A stretch of DNA of 64,000 nt from Halpernia humi (GTDB lineage Bacteria > Bacteroidota > Bacteroidia > Flavobacteriales > Weeksellaceae), in the NCBI RefSeq assembly GCF_900108025.1, contig NZ_FNUS01000004.1, positions 186,001 to 250,000 on the forward strand, in the 5' to 3' direction. Numbering within the stretch: position 1 is the stretch's first letter; each line of letters opens with the position of its first letter. The notes under the pieces were generated by a model. It did no database searches. It was not told the origin of the DNA and saw only the letters and a list, made by a program, of their open reading frames with translations. Positions 54,628-63,580 of the stretch are shown here, piece after piece. Both the position numbers and the translations under genes were made by a program.

Positions 54628-54800
54628 AAAATTATTTAGAATTATTATAAATAAAAAGCAAAAGTAAAATTTAATTATATCCGAACAAAGTTTATTTAGA
54701 ACAATTAAAAATAAAAACCAATTTCAAATCCTATTTCATTGTTTTATAGCAATATAAGTCGATATGATTTTAATCATTATCACAAAATTGATAATAAAAA

Positions 54801-55266
54801 AACCTTGTCAAGGTTTTGAACCTTGACAAGGATAATTATAATCTAAGTTAAAAAACACGTGGGAAAATTTCATTTTCAATAATTTATGACAATTCAACAT
54901 TTTAATTATAAGTTCTTTCTAAAAGCAAAAAAAAAACCTTGTCAAGGTTTTGAACCTTGACAAGGATAGTTTAGTGGGATTTTAAAGTTTGCTTTTCCTA
55001 TTTTCTGTTTCTTTTCAGAACCTTGTCAAGGTTTTGAACCTTGACAAGGATAATTAAAATCTAAATTAAAAAACACGTGGGAAAATTTCATTTTCAATAA
55101 TTTATGACAATTCAACATTTTAATTATAAGTTCTTTCTAAAAGCAAAAAAAAACCTTGTCAAGGTTTTGAACCTTGACAAGGATAGTTTAGTGGGATTTT
55201 AAAGTCTGTTTTTTCTATTTTCTGTTTCTTTTCAGAACCTTGTCAAGGTTTTGAACCTTGACAAGG
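54801..55266. repeat. Tandem array of a 217-base unit carrying five long hairpins
   Basis: The 670-base gap 54628-55297 contains five copies of a 31-base hairpin, each with the 13-base stem CCTTGTCAAGGTT, a TTG loop and its complement, at 54801-54831, 54935-54965, 55019-55049, 55152-55182 and 55236-55266. They alternate with two spacer types (about 102 and 53 bases) whose sequences are almost identical between units, so the region is two and a bit copies of a 217-218-base repeat. The half-stem CCTTGTCAAGG is itself palindromic. No gene is present. The flanking genes are both on the minus strand. Confidence 0.9.
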
Positions 55267-55297
55267 ATAATTAAAATTATTTCTGAAAATTAAAGAA

Positions 55298-57193
55298 TTA
55301 TTCCTGCAATTCTAACCAGCGCAATTCCATTTCATCTAAATTATCCGATATTTTTTGAATTTCTTCCGATATTTTTGCAATCACATCATAATCGCTTTCA
55401 TTGTTTAAAGAATTTGCGAGTTCTTCACGTTTTTTTTCAAATTCTGGGATTTCTTTGTTTAATTTATCTAATTCAGATTTTTCTTTAAACGATAATTTCC
55501 GAGCCGCAACTTCCACTTCTTTTTTCACAATTACAGTTGGCTCTGCTTTTATTTCAACTTTCACTTCTTGGCTTTCGACTTTTGAATCTTGTTTTTTATC
55601 TTGTTTCTTTTCAAACTCTCTGTATTCCGTGAAATTCCCTGTGAAATCCTTGATTTTTCCATTTCCTTCAAAAGCCAAACAATGCTCTACAATTCTATCC
55701 ATAAAATACCTGTCGTGAGAAACAATGATTAAAGTTCCTTGAAATTGCTGTAAGAAATTTTCTAAAACCGTTAAAGTTGGTAAATCCAAATCATTCGTCG
55801 GTTCATCAAAAATTAAAAAATTTGGGTTTTGATACAAAACATACATCAAATGCAAACGCCGTTTTTCTCCACCAGAAAGTTTAGAAATTGGCGAATATTG
55901 AGTTTGATCATCAAATAAAAATAATCTTAAAAACTGCGACGCAGAAATAGTTCTTCCATTAGCAATCGGGAAATTTTCAGAAATATCTTTAATAAAATCA
56001 ATCACGCGTTGGTCTTCTTTGTACTTCAAACCTTTCTGTGAAAAATAACCAAATTTTATAGTTTCACCAGTTTCAATTTCGCCCGAATCATATTTTTCTA
56101 AACCTTGAATAATATTTAACAAAGTTGATTTTCCAGCGCCATTTTTACCGATAATTCCCACTTTTTCGCCACGTTGAAATTGATAAGAAAAATCTTTAAG
56201 CAAGACTTTATCACCAAAACTTTTAGAAATTTTATGCAATTCTAAAATCTTTTTACCCAAACGTTTCATTTCAAATTCCAGTTCTAGACTTTGTTTTCGT
56301 GTGTCCATTTTGGCAACTTTTTCCGTTTCGTAGAAATCGTCTTGCCGGCTTTTAGATTTTGTAGTTCGCGCTTTTGGTTGGCGTCGCATCCATTCCAATT
56401 CCTTTCTGTAAAGGTTGTTTGCTTTGTCAATGGTAGAATTCAAATTATCTTCCCGAATCATTTTATTTTCTAAATACGTTGCATAAGAACCATTATGAAA
56501 ATAAAGATTTTGATCTTCCATTTCCCAAATAATATCACAAACTGCATCTAAAAAATATCTATCGTGTGTTACCAAAAGTAATGTTACGCGCGCTTTTCCA
56601 AGATAATTTTCCAGCCATTCTACCATATCTACATCGAGGTGATTGGTCGGTTCATCCATTATTAAAAGCGTGTGTTTGTGCTCTGCCCTGGTTTCTACCA
56701 ACAATTTTGCGAGCGCGACACGTTTTATTTGTCCGCCAGAAAGTGTGTGCATTTTCGCCTCTAAATCTGTAATTTTTAATTGCGATAAAATGTTTGCCAT
56801 TTCATTTTCCAAATCCCAAGCTTTGTGAATTTCCATTTCAGCCAAAGCATTTTCCATATCTTCTGGATTTTCAGAATGCAACGCAGAATGGTAATTTTTT
56901 AAAGCCATAATTGGCGCAGAACTCAAAGTCATCATAAATTGTTCGATGGAAAGTTCGCCTTCAAAATCAATTTCCTGATCAAATAAAACCACTTGAATGT
57001 CTTTATTAATAATCACATTTCCGCTGTCTGCAATTTCTTTTCCCATTAAAATTTTAAGCAAAGTCGATTTTCCGGTACCATTTTTCGCAACAATGGCAAT
57101 TTTATCACCTTCATTGACGTTGAATGTAATATTTTTAAAAAGTGTTTTTACACCGTAAGATTTAGTGAGATTTTCTGCCGTTACGTAATTCAT
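55298..57193 (-). CDS. uup: ABC-F ATPase, Uup-like
   Basis: The start at 57193 (MNYVTAENLTKSYGVKTLF) is preferred over an upstream codon at 57232. The 631-residue soluble protein has two ABC domains: Walker A GTGKST and GAGKST, signatures LSGGQIKR and LSGGEKRR, Walker B DEPTNHLD and DEPTNDLD. A linker rich in basic and aromatic residues lies between them, and a C-terminal coiled coil (NKEIPEFEKKREELANSL) follows that is typical of Uup. ABC-F proteins act on the ribosome; Uup relatives also affect DNA structure. No antibiotic-resistance signature stands out. It is followed by the hairpin array. Confidence 0.85.
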   Translation of the reverse strand: MNYVTAENLTKSYGVKTLFKNITFNVNEGDKIAIVAKNGTGKSTLLKILMGKEIADSGNVIINKDIQVVLFDQEIDFEGELSIEQFMMTLSSAPIMALKNYHSALHSENPEDMENALAEMEIHKAWDLENEMANILSQLKITDLEAKMHTLSGGQIKRVALAKLLVETRAEHKHTLLIMDEPTNHLDVDMVEWLENYLGKARVTLLLVTHDRYFLDAVCDIIWEMEDQNLYFHNGSYATYLENKMIREDNLNSTIDKANNLYRKELEWMRRQPKARTTKSKSRQDDFYETEKVAKMDTRKQSLELEFEMKRLGKKILELHKISKSFGDKVLLKDFSYQFQRGEKVGIIGKNGAGKSTLLNIIQGLEKYDSGEIETGETIKFGYFSQKGLKYKEDQRVIDFIKDISENFPIANGRTISASQFLRLFLFDDQTQYSPISKLSGGEKRRLHLMYVLYQNPNFLIFDEPTNDLDLPTLTVLENFLQQFQGTLIIVSHDRYFMDRIVEHCLAFEGNGKIKDFTGNFTEYREFEKKQDKKQDSKVESQEVKVEIKAEPTVIVKKEVEVAARKLSFKEKSELDKLNKEIPEFEKKREELANSLNNESDYDVIAKISEEIQKISDNLDEMELRWLELQE

Positions 57194-57425
57194 AAAATTC
57201 TGGAAAAAGGAGTGGTTTATTTGACGCGGCAAAAATACGAAATATAAAAGGGAGATTTTTATGATTTTTAAGTCACAAAAAAATTACGATTTGAAGTTAA
57301 AAAAAAGAAAATTTAACCTCACAAATTCATCAAAGAAAAAAAACACTAAATGATTTCTTTTAAAATTATTTTATTAATATTGTTATTCTTTCGAAATGAA
57401 AAACAGACTTTTATATTTTAAATCC

Positions 57426-58217
57426 ATGAAAAAGATTACTTCAATTTTAATTTTAATATTTATTTTGAATTCTTGTGCAGAATCTGTAACAGAAAAAATA
57501 ATGCGTAAAAGCGAAAATAATCCTGTTGGGAAGGTTCTTCATTTAAAAGACGCCGATATTTATTACGAAGTTTACGGCAAAGGAAAACCTCTTTTTCTGC
57601 TTCACGGAAATGGCGGAAGTATTGATGCTTTCACTAAAGAAATTCCAGAATTATCTAAACATTTCATGGTAATTGCAATGGACACAAGAGCGCAAGGAAA
57701 AAGCACAGATACTTCTACAGAGCCACTTTCTTACCGAAAATTTGCCGACGATGTAAAAGCACTTTCAGATTATTTGCACCTAAAAAAGATAAATATTTTT
57801 GGCTGGAGCGACGGCGGAAATACAGCGATAGAATTTGCCATAAAATACCCGAAAAATTTAAGAAAATTTATCACAAGTGGCGCGAATGTTTTTCCATTAG
57901 GCGTGGGAAAAGAGGAAGTAGAAAACATGAAAAAAGATTTGGCCCAAATGGTAGCAGAAAACAAACCTAAAAATGATATCAGACTGCTTCAACTAATGAT
58001 TGACGAACCAAAAATCTCAAAAGAACAATTAAATAAAATAAAATCTAAAGCCTTAATAATTGCTGGTGATCACGATATTATTCTTCGTTCTCACACAGAA
58101 TATATCGCCAAAGAAATCCCAAAAGCGACAATGAAAATTTACAAAAACGCCACACATTCTATCCCAATTGAGCATTCTGAAGAATTAAATAAAGATATTG
58201 AAGATTTTTTGAAATAA
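57426..58217 (+). CDS. Alpha/beta-hydrolase lipoprotein
   Basis: The start at 57426 (MKKITSILILIFILNSCAES) gives a lipoprotein signal with the lipid-anchored cysteine near residue 18; an earlier ATG at 57396 adds ten residues. The hydrolase core has LFLLHGNGGSIDAF (oxyanion), GWSDGGNTAIEFA (nucleophile Ser), ALIIAGDHDIILRSHTE (acid) and NATHSIPIEHSEELN (His). The substrate is unknown. It runs convergently into the lysozyme gene with no bases between the stops. Confidence 0.8.
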   Translation: MKKITSILILIFILNSCAESVTEKIMRKSENNPVGKVLHLKDADIYYEVYGKGKPLFLLHGNGGSIDAFTKEIPELSKHFMVIAMDTRAQGKSTDTSTEPLSYRKFADDVKALSDYLHLKKINIFGWSDGGNTAIEFAIKYPKNLRKFITSGANVFPLGVGKEEVENMKKDLAQMVAENKPKNDIRLLQLMIDEPKISKEQLNKIKSKALIIAGDHDIILRSHTEYIAKEIPKATMKIYKNATHSIPIEHSEELNKDIEDFLK

Positions 58218-59081
58218 TTAATCTAAAGTCAAACGCTTCAAACTCCAAAGTCCGCCATTGTAAACATTGATGTCCACTTTTGTATTAATTCCGTACACAA
58301 TTCCGTTTTCAGAAAATTGCCAAAAATCCCAATTATTTTCTGGGTTTGGCGTGGGAACATCGTTATAATTGGCCAGCCAAAGCGGATAATCTTTAAAATC
58401 TTCCGCCAAAAAATCTTTGTAGAAATAATAATAAGTGTAAATAATCGGTTTTACGCCATATTTTTCCTCAATGATTTTGCACCAAACTTTTAGATCTTCT
58501 TTTAGTTTTTCGTTGGATTTACGCCGCGGAATTTTTTCGATATCCAAAACGGGCGGCAAATCTCCACTTTCTAATTGCACATTTTCAAGAAAATTATTGG
58601 CTTGCTTTACAGGATCTTCATCTGCGCGATAAAAATGATAAGCACCACGAATGAGTTTATTTTTTTTTGAAATTTCCCAAAATTCTTTAAAGTGTTTATC
58701 TGCATTTCGGTTTCCCATCGTAGCGCGCAAAAGCACAAATTGCAGCGGAATACTTTGGTTGGCAATGCTTAAACTATCCCACAAAATATCTTCTTTTCTT
58801 TGGTAATGAGACACATCAAAACCAAAAACTTTATCGGTATTGTCACCGATGATTTTTAAAATCCTTTGGGTTTCAAACGCATTATTGGTTAATTTTTTAT
58901 GCTCAATTTTATTAAAATACATGGCAAAATAAAAACTAATTTTTTCTTTTAAATAATAACCAGTTCCCAATAAAATAAAAGCAAAAACGACCAACAAAAT
59001 TTCTCGGCGAAACAAGAAACTTCTTTTCCGCTTTTTGTGAATTTTTCTGCGTGTTTTTCTTTGGTAAGTTCTTTTTGCCAT
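58218..59081 (-). CDS. GH25 family lysozyme
   Basis: This 287-residue protein has a very basic N-terminus (RTYQRKTRRKIHKKRKRSF), one membrane helix (ILLVVFAFILLGTGYYL) and a GH25 domain: VFGFDVSHYQ (catalytic Asp region), PLQFVLLRATMG, LIRGAYHFYRADEDPVKQANNFLENV, LPPVLDIEKIPRR (catalytic Asp-Glu) and NWDFWQFSENGIVYGI. It would hydrolyse peptidoglycan. In an anchored form it may act on the cell's own wall or on other bacteria. Confidence 0.85.
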   Translation of the reverse strand: MAKRTYQRKTRRKIHKKRKRSFLFRREILLVVFAFILLGTGYYLKEKISFYFAMYFNKIEHKKLTNNAFETQRILKIIGDNTDKVFGFDVSHYQRKEDILWDSLSIANQSIPLQFVLLRATMGNRNADKHFKEFWEISKKNKLIRGAYHFYRADEDPVKQANNFLENVQLESGDLPPVLDIEKIPRRKSNEKLKEDLKVWCKIIEEKYGVKPIIYTYYYFYKDFLAEDFKDYPLWLANYNDVPTPNPENNWDFWQFSENGIVYGINTKVDINVYNGGLWSLKRLTLD

Positions 59082-59139
59082 TCCAAGTGCAAAACTAAAC
59101 TTTTGATGCGAATATCAAAACAGCAAACAGCAACAAGAA

Positions 59140-59661
59140 TTAATTTTCAGATAATTTTTTTAAAGAATTTAACCCTTCAGAATATGATTTTTCCATGTGT
59201 CCATCCATAAATAATTTCATAATATTCATAGGATATTCCATTTCCGTATCCATATCCCAAGTTACTTTGGTAGCGTTTCCCTCTGTTGTAAACGTTAAGT
59301 TTGATGTTGCTTCTCCTTCATAAGGACGAATAAATTTCATTTCTGTTTTCATTTTTTTCATTGGTGAAATTTCCAAAATCGTCTGCTTTCCATAGCCTGC
59401 ATCATCGTTTTTGCTATCCCAAAAATAGCCATCTCCTACTTCGCCAGCATTGCCAAAATATTCCATTTTCATTGCCGGATCTATCTTTAACCAAGGATTC
59501 CATTGGTTGAAAGATTTCATAGAATTGGCATTATTCCATACTTTTTCTATCGGTGCATTTATCACAATAGATTGTTCGTAGTGGTATTTTTTTCCAATTA
59601 CAAACATTGCAATTACTAAAACAGTAATAATTGCGACTAAAATTTTTAGAAACTTTTTCAT
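59140..59661 (-). CDS. SRPBCC (polyketide cyclase-like) membrane-anchored protein
   Basis: This 173-residue protein has an N-terminal membrane helix (ILVAIITVLVIAMFVIG). A START-like domain follows: IVINAPIEKVWNNANSMKSFNQWNPW (family signature), GDGYFWDSKNDDAGYGKQTILEISPMKKM and TTEGNATKVTWDMDTEMEYPMN. It is a hydrophobic-ligand pocket of unknown substrate. Confidence 0.75.
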   Translation of the reverse strand: MKKFLKILVAIITVLVIAMFVIGKKYHYEQSIVINAPIEKVWNNANSMKSFNQWNPWLKIDPAMKMEYFGNAGEVGDGYFWDSKNDDAGYGKQTILEISPMKKMKTEMKFIRPYEGEATSNLTFTTEGNATKVTWDMDTEMEYPMNIMKLFMDGHMEKSYSEGLNSLKKLSEN

Positions 59662-59867
59662 ATTTATGTTTTGTTTTTAATGTTGAAATATTTTTGGCGT
59701 GTTCTCAAATTAATTTACGCTCAATTTTTTATTTCCACTGAAATCGATGCTTTTTTAATACTTTTCAAAAATATTAGTGGCGATTTCTATGTATTTGTTC
59801 AATTTTCTATACTCAAATATAATTAAAATTGATTAAATGAAAATTCTTTATGATGAAGTGTAATTCT

Positions 59868-59875
59868 TACATTTG
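59868..59875 (+). promoter_or_regulatory. -7 promoter box of the small hypothetical gene
   Basis: TACATTTG matches TAnnTTTG and ends 12 bases before the ATG at 59888, giving a very short leader. No -33 element is visible. Confidence 0.4.
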
Positions 59876-59887
59876 AAAAAAATATTA

Positions 59888-60499
59888 ATGAAACGAAAAT
59901 TAATTTATCTTACAATTTACTTAGGTTTTTTTGCAACTTTTTCCGCACAAAAAACCAATCCCATTATTTTCGCTGATTTTGGTATCGGAATTGGAAATGA
60001 TATGACCGCAAAAGGTGGTTTTCTTTTTTATTCAAGTTTAAACTACGAGAAAAATAAAAATTTGATCACTGTAAGATATTCGCAACTGAATGAACTTGGT
60101 TTTGATGTGGTTCCGGTTGCTTTCATTGTTTTTCCGCTTGTCACAAATGATGTTAATGCAAAAGAAATTGCCATAATGTACGGCAGAAGATATACCAAAG
60201 AAAATTTTTCATTCAGTTTTTCAGGTGGAATTTCTACTAATATTTACGAACAAAATTTAAAAACCGAAGATGGAAATTATTTTAAACAAAATACAAATTA
60301 CCTTGGTTTGCCTTTAGAGTTTTCTATAAAATGGTTTAAAAGAGAGAAAAGTCCGTATAGAATTTATGGCTTAATTCCAGTCGGAAAACCAACTTCGCTC
60401 GGAAATAGCATAGGTTTTAAACTCATCGGAAATATTTCGCAACACAGTTACATTGGCCTCGGATTAGATTTTGGAATTGGTTATCATAAAGAATATTGA
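59888..60499 (+). CDS. Hypothetical outer-membrane-type protein
   Basis: The 203-residue product starts at MKRKLIYLTIYLGFFATFSAQ; an in-frame TTG five codons earlier is unlikely. It has a signal peptide and a glycine- and aromatic-rich mature part with repeated strand patterns (FADFGIGIGNDMTAKGGFLFYSSLNYE, ITVRYSQLNELGFDVVPVAFIV, GLGLDFGIGYH at the end), suggesting a small beta-barrel or surface protein. I recognise no family. It precedes an M3 peptidase gene by 12 bases on the same strand. Confidence 0.6.
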   Translation: MKRKLIYLTIYLGFFATFSAQKTNPIIFADFGIGIGNDMTAKGGFLFYSSLNYEKNKNLITVRYSQLNELGFDVVPVAFIVFPLVTNDVNAKEIAIMYGRRYTKENFSFSFSGGISTNIYEQNLKTEDGNYFKQNTNYLGLPLEFSIKWFKREKSPYRIYGLIPVGKPTSLGNSIGFKLIGNISQHSYIGLGLDFGIGYHKEY

Positions 60500-60511
60500 T
60501 AAATTTGTAAG

Positions 60512-62524
60512 ATGAAAAATCTACTTTTAAAAAAATTCCAGACACCATACGAAACTGCACCTTTTAACGAAATAAAACCCGAAGATTTCGCCCCCGCTTT
60601 TAAACAATTAATCGAAGAAAGTTTAGCCGAAATTGACGAAATAGTTTCAAATTCTGACGCACCGACTTTTGAAAATGTGATTGAAACTTTGGCTTTTTCA
60701 GGCGAGCAATTAGATCGTGTTTCGAATATTTTCTTTAATCTAAATTCTGCCGAAACCAACGACGAAATACAAAAAATTGCGCAAGAAGTTTCACCTTTAT
60801 TAACAGAATTTTCTTCTAAAATTTCACAAAACGAAGCACTTTTTAATAAAATAAAAACCGTTTATAATCAAAAAAATGAAAATTTAGACGAAGAACAAAA
60901 AATGCTTTTAGAAGAAACCTACAAAGGTTTTGTGAGAAGCGGCGCAAATTTGAATGAAGATGACAAGAAAAAATTAGAAAAAATAAACATAGAATTATCT
61001 TCAAAAACTTTAAAATTTGGCGAAAATGTTTTGGCTTCTACCAATCAATATTTTAAACATATTACAGATATTTCAGATTTAGACGGAATTCCAGAAAGTG
61101 TGTTAGAACAATATGCGTATGATGCAAAAGACAAAGAATTAGACGGTTACGTGGTTACGCTGCAATATCCAAGTTATGTTCCTTTTATGACTTACGCCAA
61201 AAACCGAGAATTGCGCAAAGAAATCAGTCTTGCAAACGGCAAAAAATCTTTTGCAAATGATGAATTTGATAATCAAAATTTAATAAAAGATATTCTTAAA
61301 TTAAAACAGGAAAAAGCAAAACTTCTCGGCTACAAATCTTATGCATATTACGTTTTAGAAGAAAGAATGGCAAAATCGCCTGAAAAAGTTTTGGCATTTT
61401 TAGATGAACTTTTAACGAAAGCAAAACCTTTTGCGCAGAAAGAAATTGAAGAATTAAAAATTTTAGCCGCAAAAGATGGCATTGAAGATTTGCAATCTTA
61501 CGATCATTCTTATTACGCAGAAAAATTGCGCAAAGCAAAATACGATCTAAATGACGAAGAATTAAAACCTTATTTTCAACTAGAAAATGTGCAAGCCGCC
61601 GTTTTTAATTTAGCGGAAAAATTATTTGGATTAACTTTTAAAGAAGTGACAGATGTGCAAAAATACCATCCAGAAGTGAAAACTTACGAAGTTCTAGAAA
61701 ATGATGATTATAAAGCCATTTTGTACGCCGATTATTTCCCAAGAAAAGGCAAAAGAGCCGGCGCTTGGATGACGAGTTACAGAAGTCAATATCAAAAAAA
61801 TGGTGAAAATATTCGGCCGCACATTTCTGTAGTTTGCAATTTTTCTAAACCGACTTCTGATACGCCAAGTTTATTGACTTTCAATGAAGTAACAACATTA
61901 TTTCACGAATTTGGACACGCCATTCACGGCATTTTGGCGAATACAAAATATCCAAATTTATCCGGAACTTCCGTGAAATGGGATTTTGTGGAATTACCGT
62001 CTCAATTTTTAGAAAATTTCTGCTACGAACCAGAATTTTTGAAAACTTTTGCAAAACATTATAAAACCGGCGAAGTTTTATCTGACGAAAAAATTGAAAA
62101 AATTTCTTTGTCCAAAAACTTTATGGAAGGTTACCAAACTTTAAGACAACTGGGTTTTGGGAAACTCGATATGGCGTATCATAAAACTTTAGAACCGATT
62201 GAAGATGTGAAAGCCTTTGAAGATTTGCAAACCAAAGAAACACAACTTTATCCGATGAACAGGGAAACCGCGATGAGTCCGAGTTTTTCACATATTTTCC
62301 AAGGTGGTTATTCTGCGGGATATTATTCTTACAAATGGGCGGAAGTTTTGGATGCAGACGCGTTTCAATATTTTAAAGAAAACGGTTTGTTTAATAAAGA
62401 AATTGCCGAGAAATATAAAGTTTTATTGTCTTCCGGCGGCACAAAAGATCCGATGGAATTGTTTAAAAATTTTCGTGGAAGTGAGCCGAAAGTGGAAAGT
62501 TTGCTGAAGCGGGCGTTTGGCTAA
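60512..62524 (+). CDS. M3 family zinc metallopeptidase (oligopeptidase/dipeptidyl carboxypeptidase type)
   Basis: This 670-residue protein begins KFQTPYETAPFNEIKPEDFAPAF, typical of the Dcp/OpdA group, and has the zinc motif LFHEFGHAIHG (HEFGH near 464-468), with the third zinc ligand in the following WDFVELPSQFLENF segment. SRNF-like FPRKGKRAGAWMTSYR and HIFQGGYSAGYYSYKWAEVLDADAF match the family end. It degrades peptides in the cytoplasm or periplasm; no signal peptide is visible. It is a housekeeping gene. Confidence 0.9.
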   Translation: MKNLLLKKFQTPYETAPFNEIKPEDFAPAFKQLIEESLAEIDEIVSNSDAPTFENVIETLAFSGEQLDRVSNIFFNLNSAETNDEIQKIAQEVSPLLTEFSSKISQNEALFNKIKTVYNQKNENLDEEQKMLLEETYKGFVRSGANLNEDDKKKLEKINIELSSKTLKFGENVLASTNQYFKHITDISDLDGIPESVLEQYAYDAKDKELDGYVVTLQYPSYVPFMTYAKNRELRKEISLANGKKSFANDEFDNQNLIKDILKLKQEKAKLLGYKSYAYYVLEERMAKSPEKVLAFLDELLTKAKPFAQKEIEELKILAAKDGIEDLQSYDHSYYAEKLRKAKYDLNDEELKPYFQLENVQAAVFNLAEKLFGLTFKEVTDVQKYHPEVKTYEVLENDDYKAILYADYFPRKGKRAGAWMTSYRSQYQKNGENIRPHISVVCNFSKPTSDTPSLLTFNEVTTLFHEFGHAIHGILANTKYPNLSGTSVKWDFVELPSQFLENFCYEPEFLKTFAKHYKTGEVLSDEKIEKISLSKNFMEGYQTLRQLGFGKLDMAYHKTLEPIEDVKAFEDLQTKETQLYPMNRETAMSPSFSHIFQGGYSAGYYSYKWAEVLDADAFQYFKENGLFNKEIAEKYKVLLSSGGTKDPMELFKNFRGSEPKVESLLKRAFG

Positions 62525-62647
62525 AAGAGATTTTGAAAAAAAGAGTTGGGAATTTTTCTCTCTCAAATTTGCCAAGACTTTTCACTTAACTGCGAGATGC
62601 CGCAGATTTGCTCATCTACATATTTTAGTCGTCAAAAAAAATCAACA

Positions 62648-63301
62648 ATGAAAAAGTTACTTTTATCTTTATTTACAATTTTATCTTTGCCCATGTTTGC
62701 ACAAAATAGTTTTGCTAATTATGAAAAATATGAAGCAGAAAATCTGGCTTTAAAAAATAAAACAATCCATTTTTTATTTTTGGGCGATTCCATCACAGAA
62801 TTTTGGAAGCTAAAAGACCCTGATTTTTTCAGTAAAAATAATTATGTCAATCGCGGAATTTCTGGGCAAACAACTTCTCAAATGGTTTTGAGGTTTCAGC
62901 AGGATGTGATTAATTTAAAACCAAAAAATCTCATTATTCTAGCCGGAACAAATGATATCGCAGAAAATACAGGGCCAATTTCTAATGAAAATATTTTAGA
63001 TAATATAAAATCTATGGTAGAAATTGCAAAATGCAATCACATCAAAGTCACGCTTTGTTCAGTACTTCCGGCTTATGATTTTAATTGGAAAAAAGGCCTA
63101 AATCCCGCACCAAAAATATTGGCTTTGAATTCTCTGCTAAAGAAATATGCGCAAGAACACAATCTGAATTATGTAGATTATCATTCCGAAATGAAAGATG
63201 ATAGAAATGGTTTAGACCCAATTTATACGGAAGACGAAGTGCATCCAAATGCAAAAGGATATCAAAAAATGGAAGAAATTTTACGACCATTTTTGAAATA
63301 A
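62648..63301 (+). CDS. Secreted SGNH/GDSL-type hydrolase
   Basis: The start at 62648 (MKKLLLSLFTILSLPMFAQ) gives a signal peptide; an upstream ORF start at 62546 would place 34 non-secretory residues before it. Motifs are FLGDSITEFW (catalytic Ser block I), RGISGQTT (block II, Gly), LAGTNDIAEN (block III, Asn) and HPNAKGYQ (block V, catalytic His). It probably hydrolyses esters of acylated sugars or lipids. Two palindromic repeat elements follow it. Confidence 0.85.
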   Translation: MKKLLLSLFTILSLPMFAQNSFANYEKYEAENLALKNKTIHFLFLGDSITEFWKLKDPDFFSKNNYVNRGISGQTTSQMVLRFQQDVINLKPKNLIILAGTNDIAENTGPISNENILDNIKSMVEIAKCNHIKVTLCSVLPAYDFNWKKGLNPAPKILALNSLLKKYAQEHNLNYVDYHSEMKDDRNGLDPIYTEDEVHPNAKGYQKMEEILRPFLK

Positions 63302-63319
63302 ATTGAACGGATTTTTGAA

Positions 63320-63414
63320 CGCTGCCGCACGATTGCATCGTATGGCTTTTGAGATTTGGCTTTTAAGATTTTTGATTTATATTATGACCACACGAAAGGA
63401 TTCGTGCGGCAGCG
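63320..63414. repeat. Palindromic element 1, REP/MITE-like
   Basis: Perfect 13-base inverted ends CGCTGCCGCACGA (63320-63332) and TCGTGCGGCAGCG (63402-63414) enclose about 70 A+T-rich bases. Each end carries a further short palindrome (ACGATTGCATCGT on the left, CACGAA-4-TTCGTG on the right). The G+C-rich ends are unlike the surrounding DNA. Confidence 0.75.
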
Positions 63415-63431
63415 GTGGAATATTGCATTTT

Positions 63432-63524
63432 GCTGGCGCGAGCGTCACGCTCGTCTCCAACTATTTATAATGATATTTTAGCGTTTGTTCTTTATTTCAG
63501 CACGAGCGTGACGCTCGCGCCAGC
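63432..63524. repeat. Palindromic element 2, G+C-rich REP-like
   Basis: Two 23-base arms (63432-63454 and 63502-63524) are exact complements and share the core GCGCGAGCGTCACGCTCG, itself a palindrome. They enclose 47 A+T-rich bases. The element is far richer in G+C than the genome around it and lies 17 bases beyond element 1. The region 63302-63580 has no gene. Confidence 0.8.
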
Positions 63525-63580
63525 GGAGGAGGTTCTATAAATTTTACGAACACGGATTGCAAATTCGCGTTATGCAGTTT

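Noticed and set aside
54801-55266. Five regularly spaced repeats, at first sight like a CRISPR array
   Set aside because: The repeats are long hairpins, spacing alternates between two lengths, and the spacers are repeated copies of each other rather than unique sequences. No cas genes lie nearby.
60500-60507. TAAATTTG box just before the M3 peptidase start
   Set aside because: It ends only four bases before the ATG, so a start site downstream of it would fall at or inside the gene; the gene is more likely co-transcribed from upstream.
62546-62647. Extended N-terminus for the SGNH hydrolase
   Set aside because: The extra 34 residues lack family similarity and would bury the clear signal peptide that begins at 62648.
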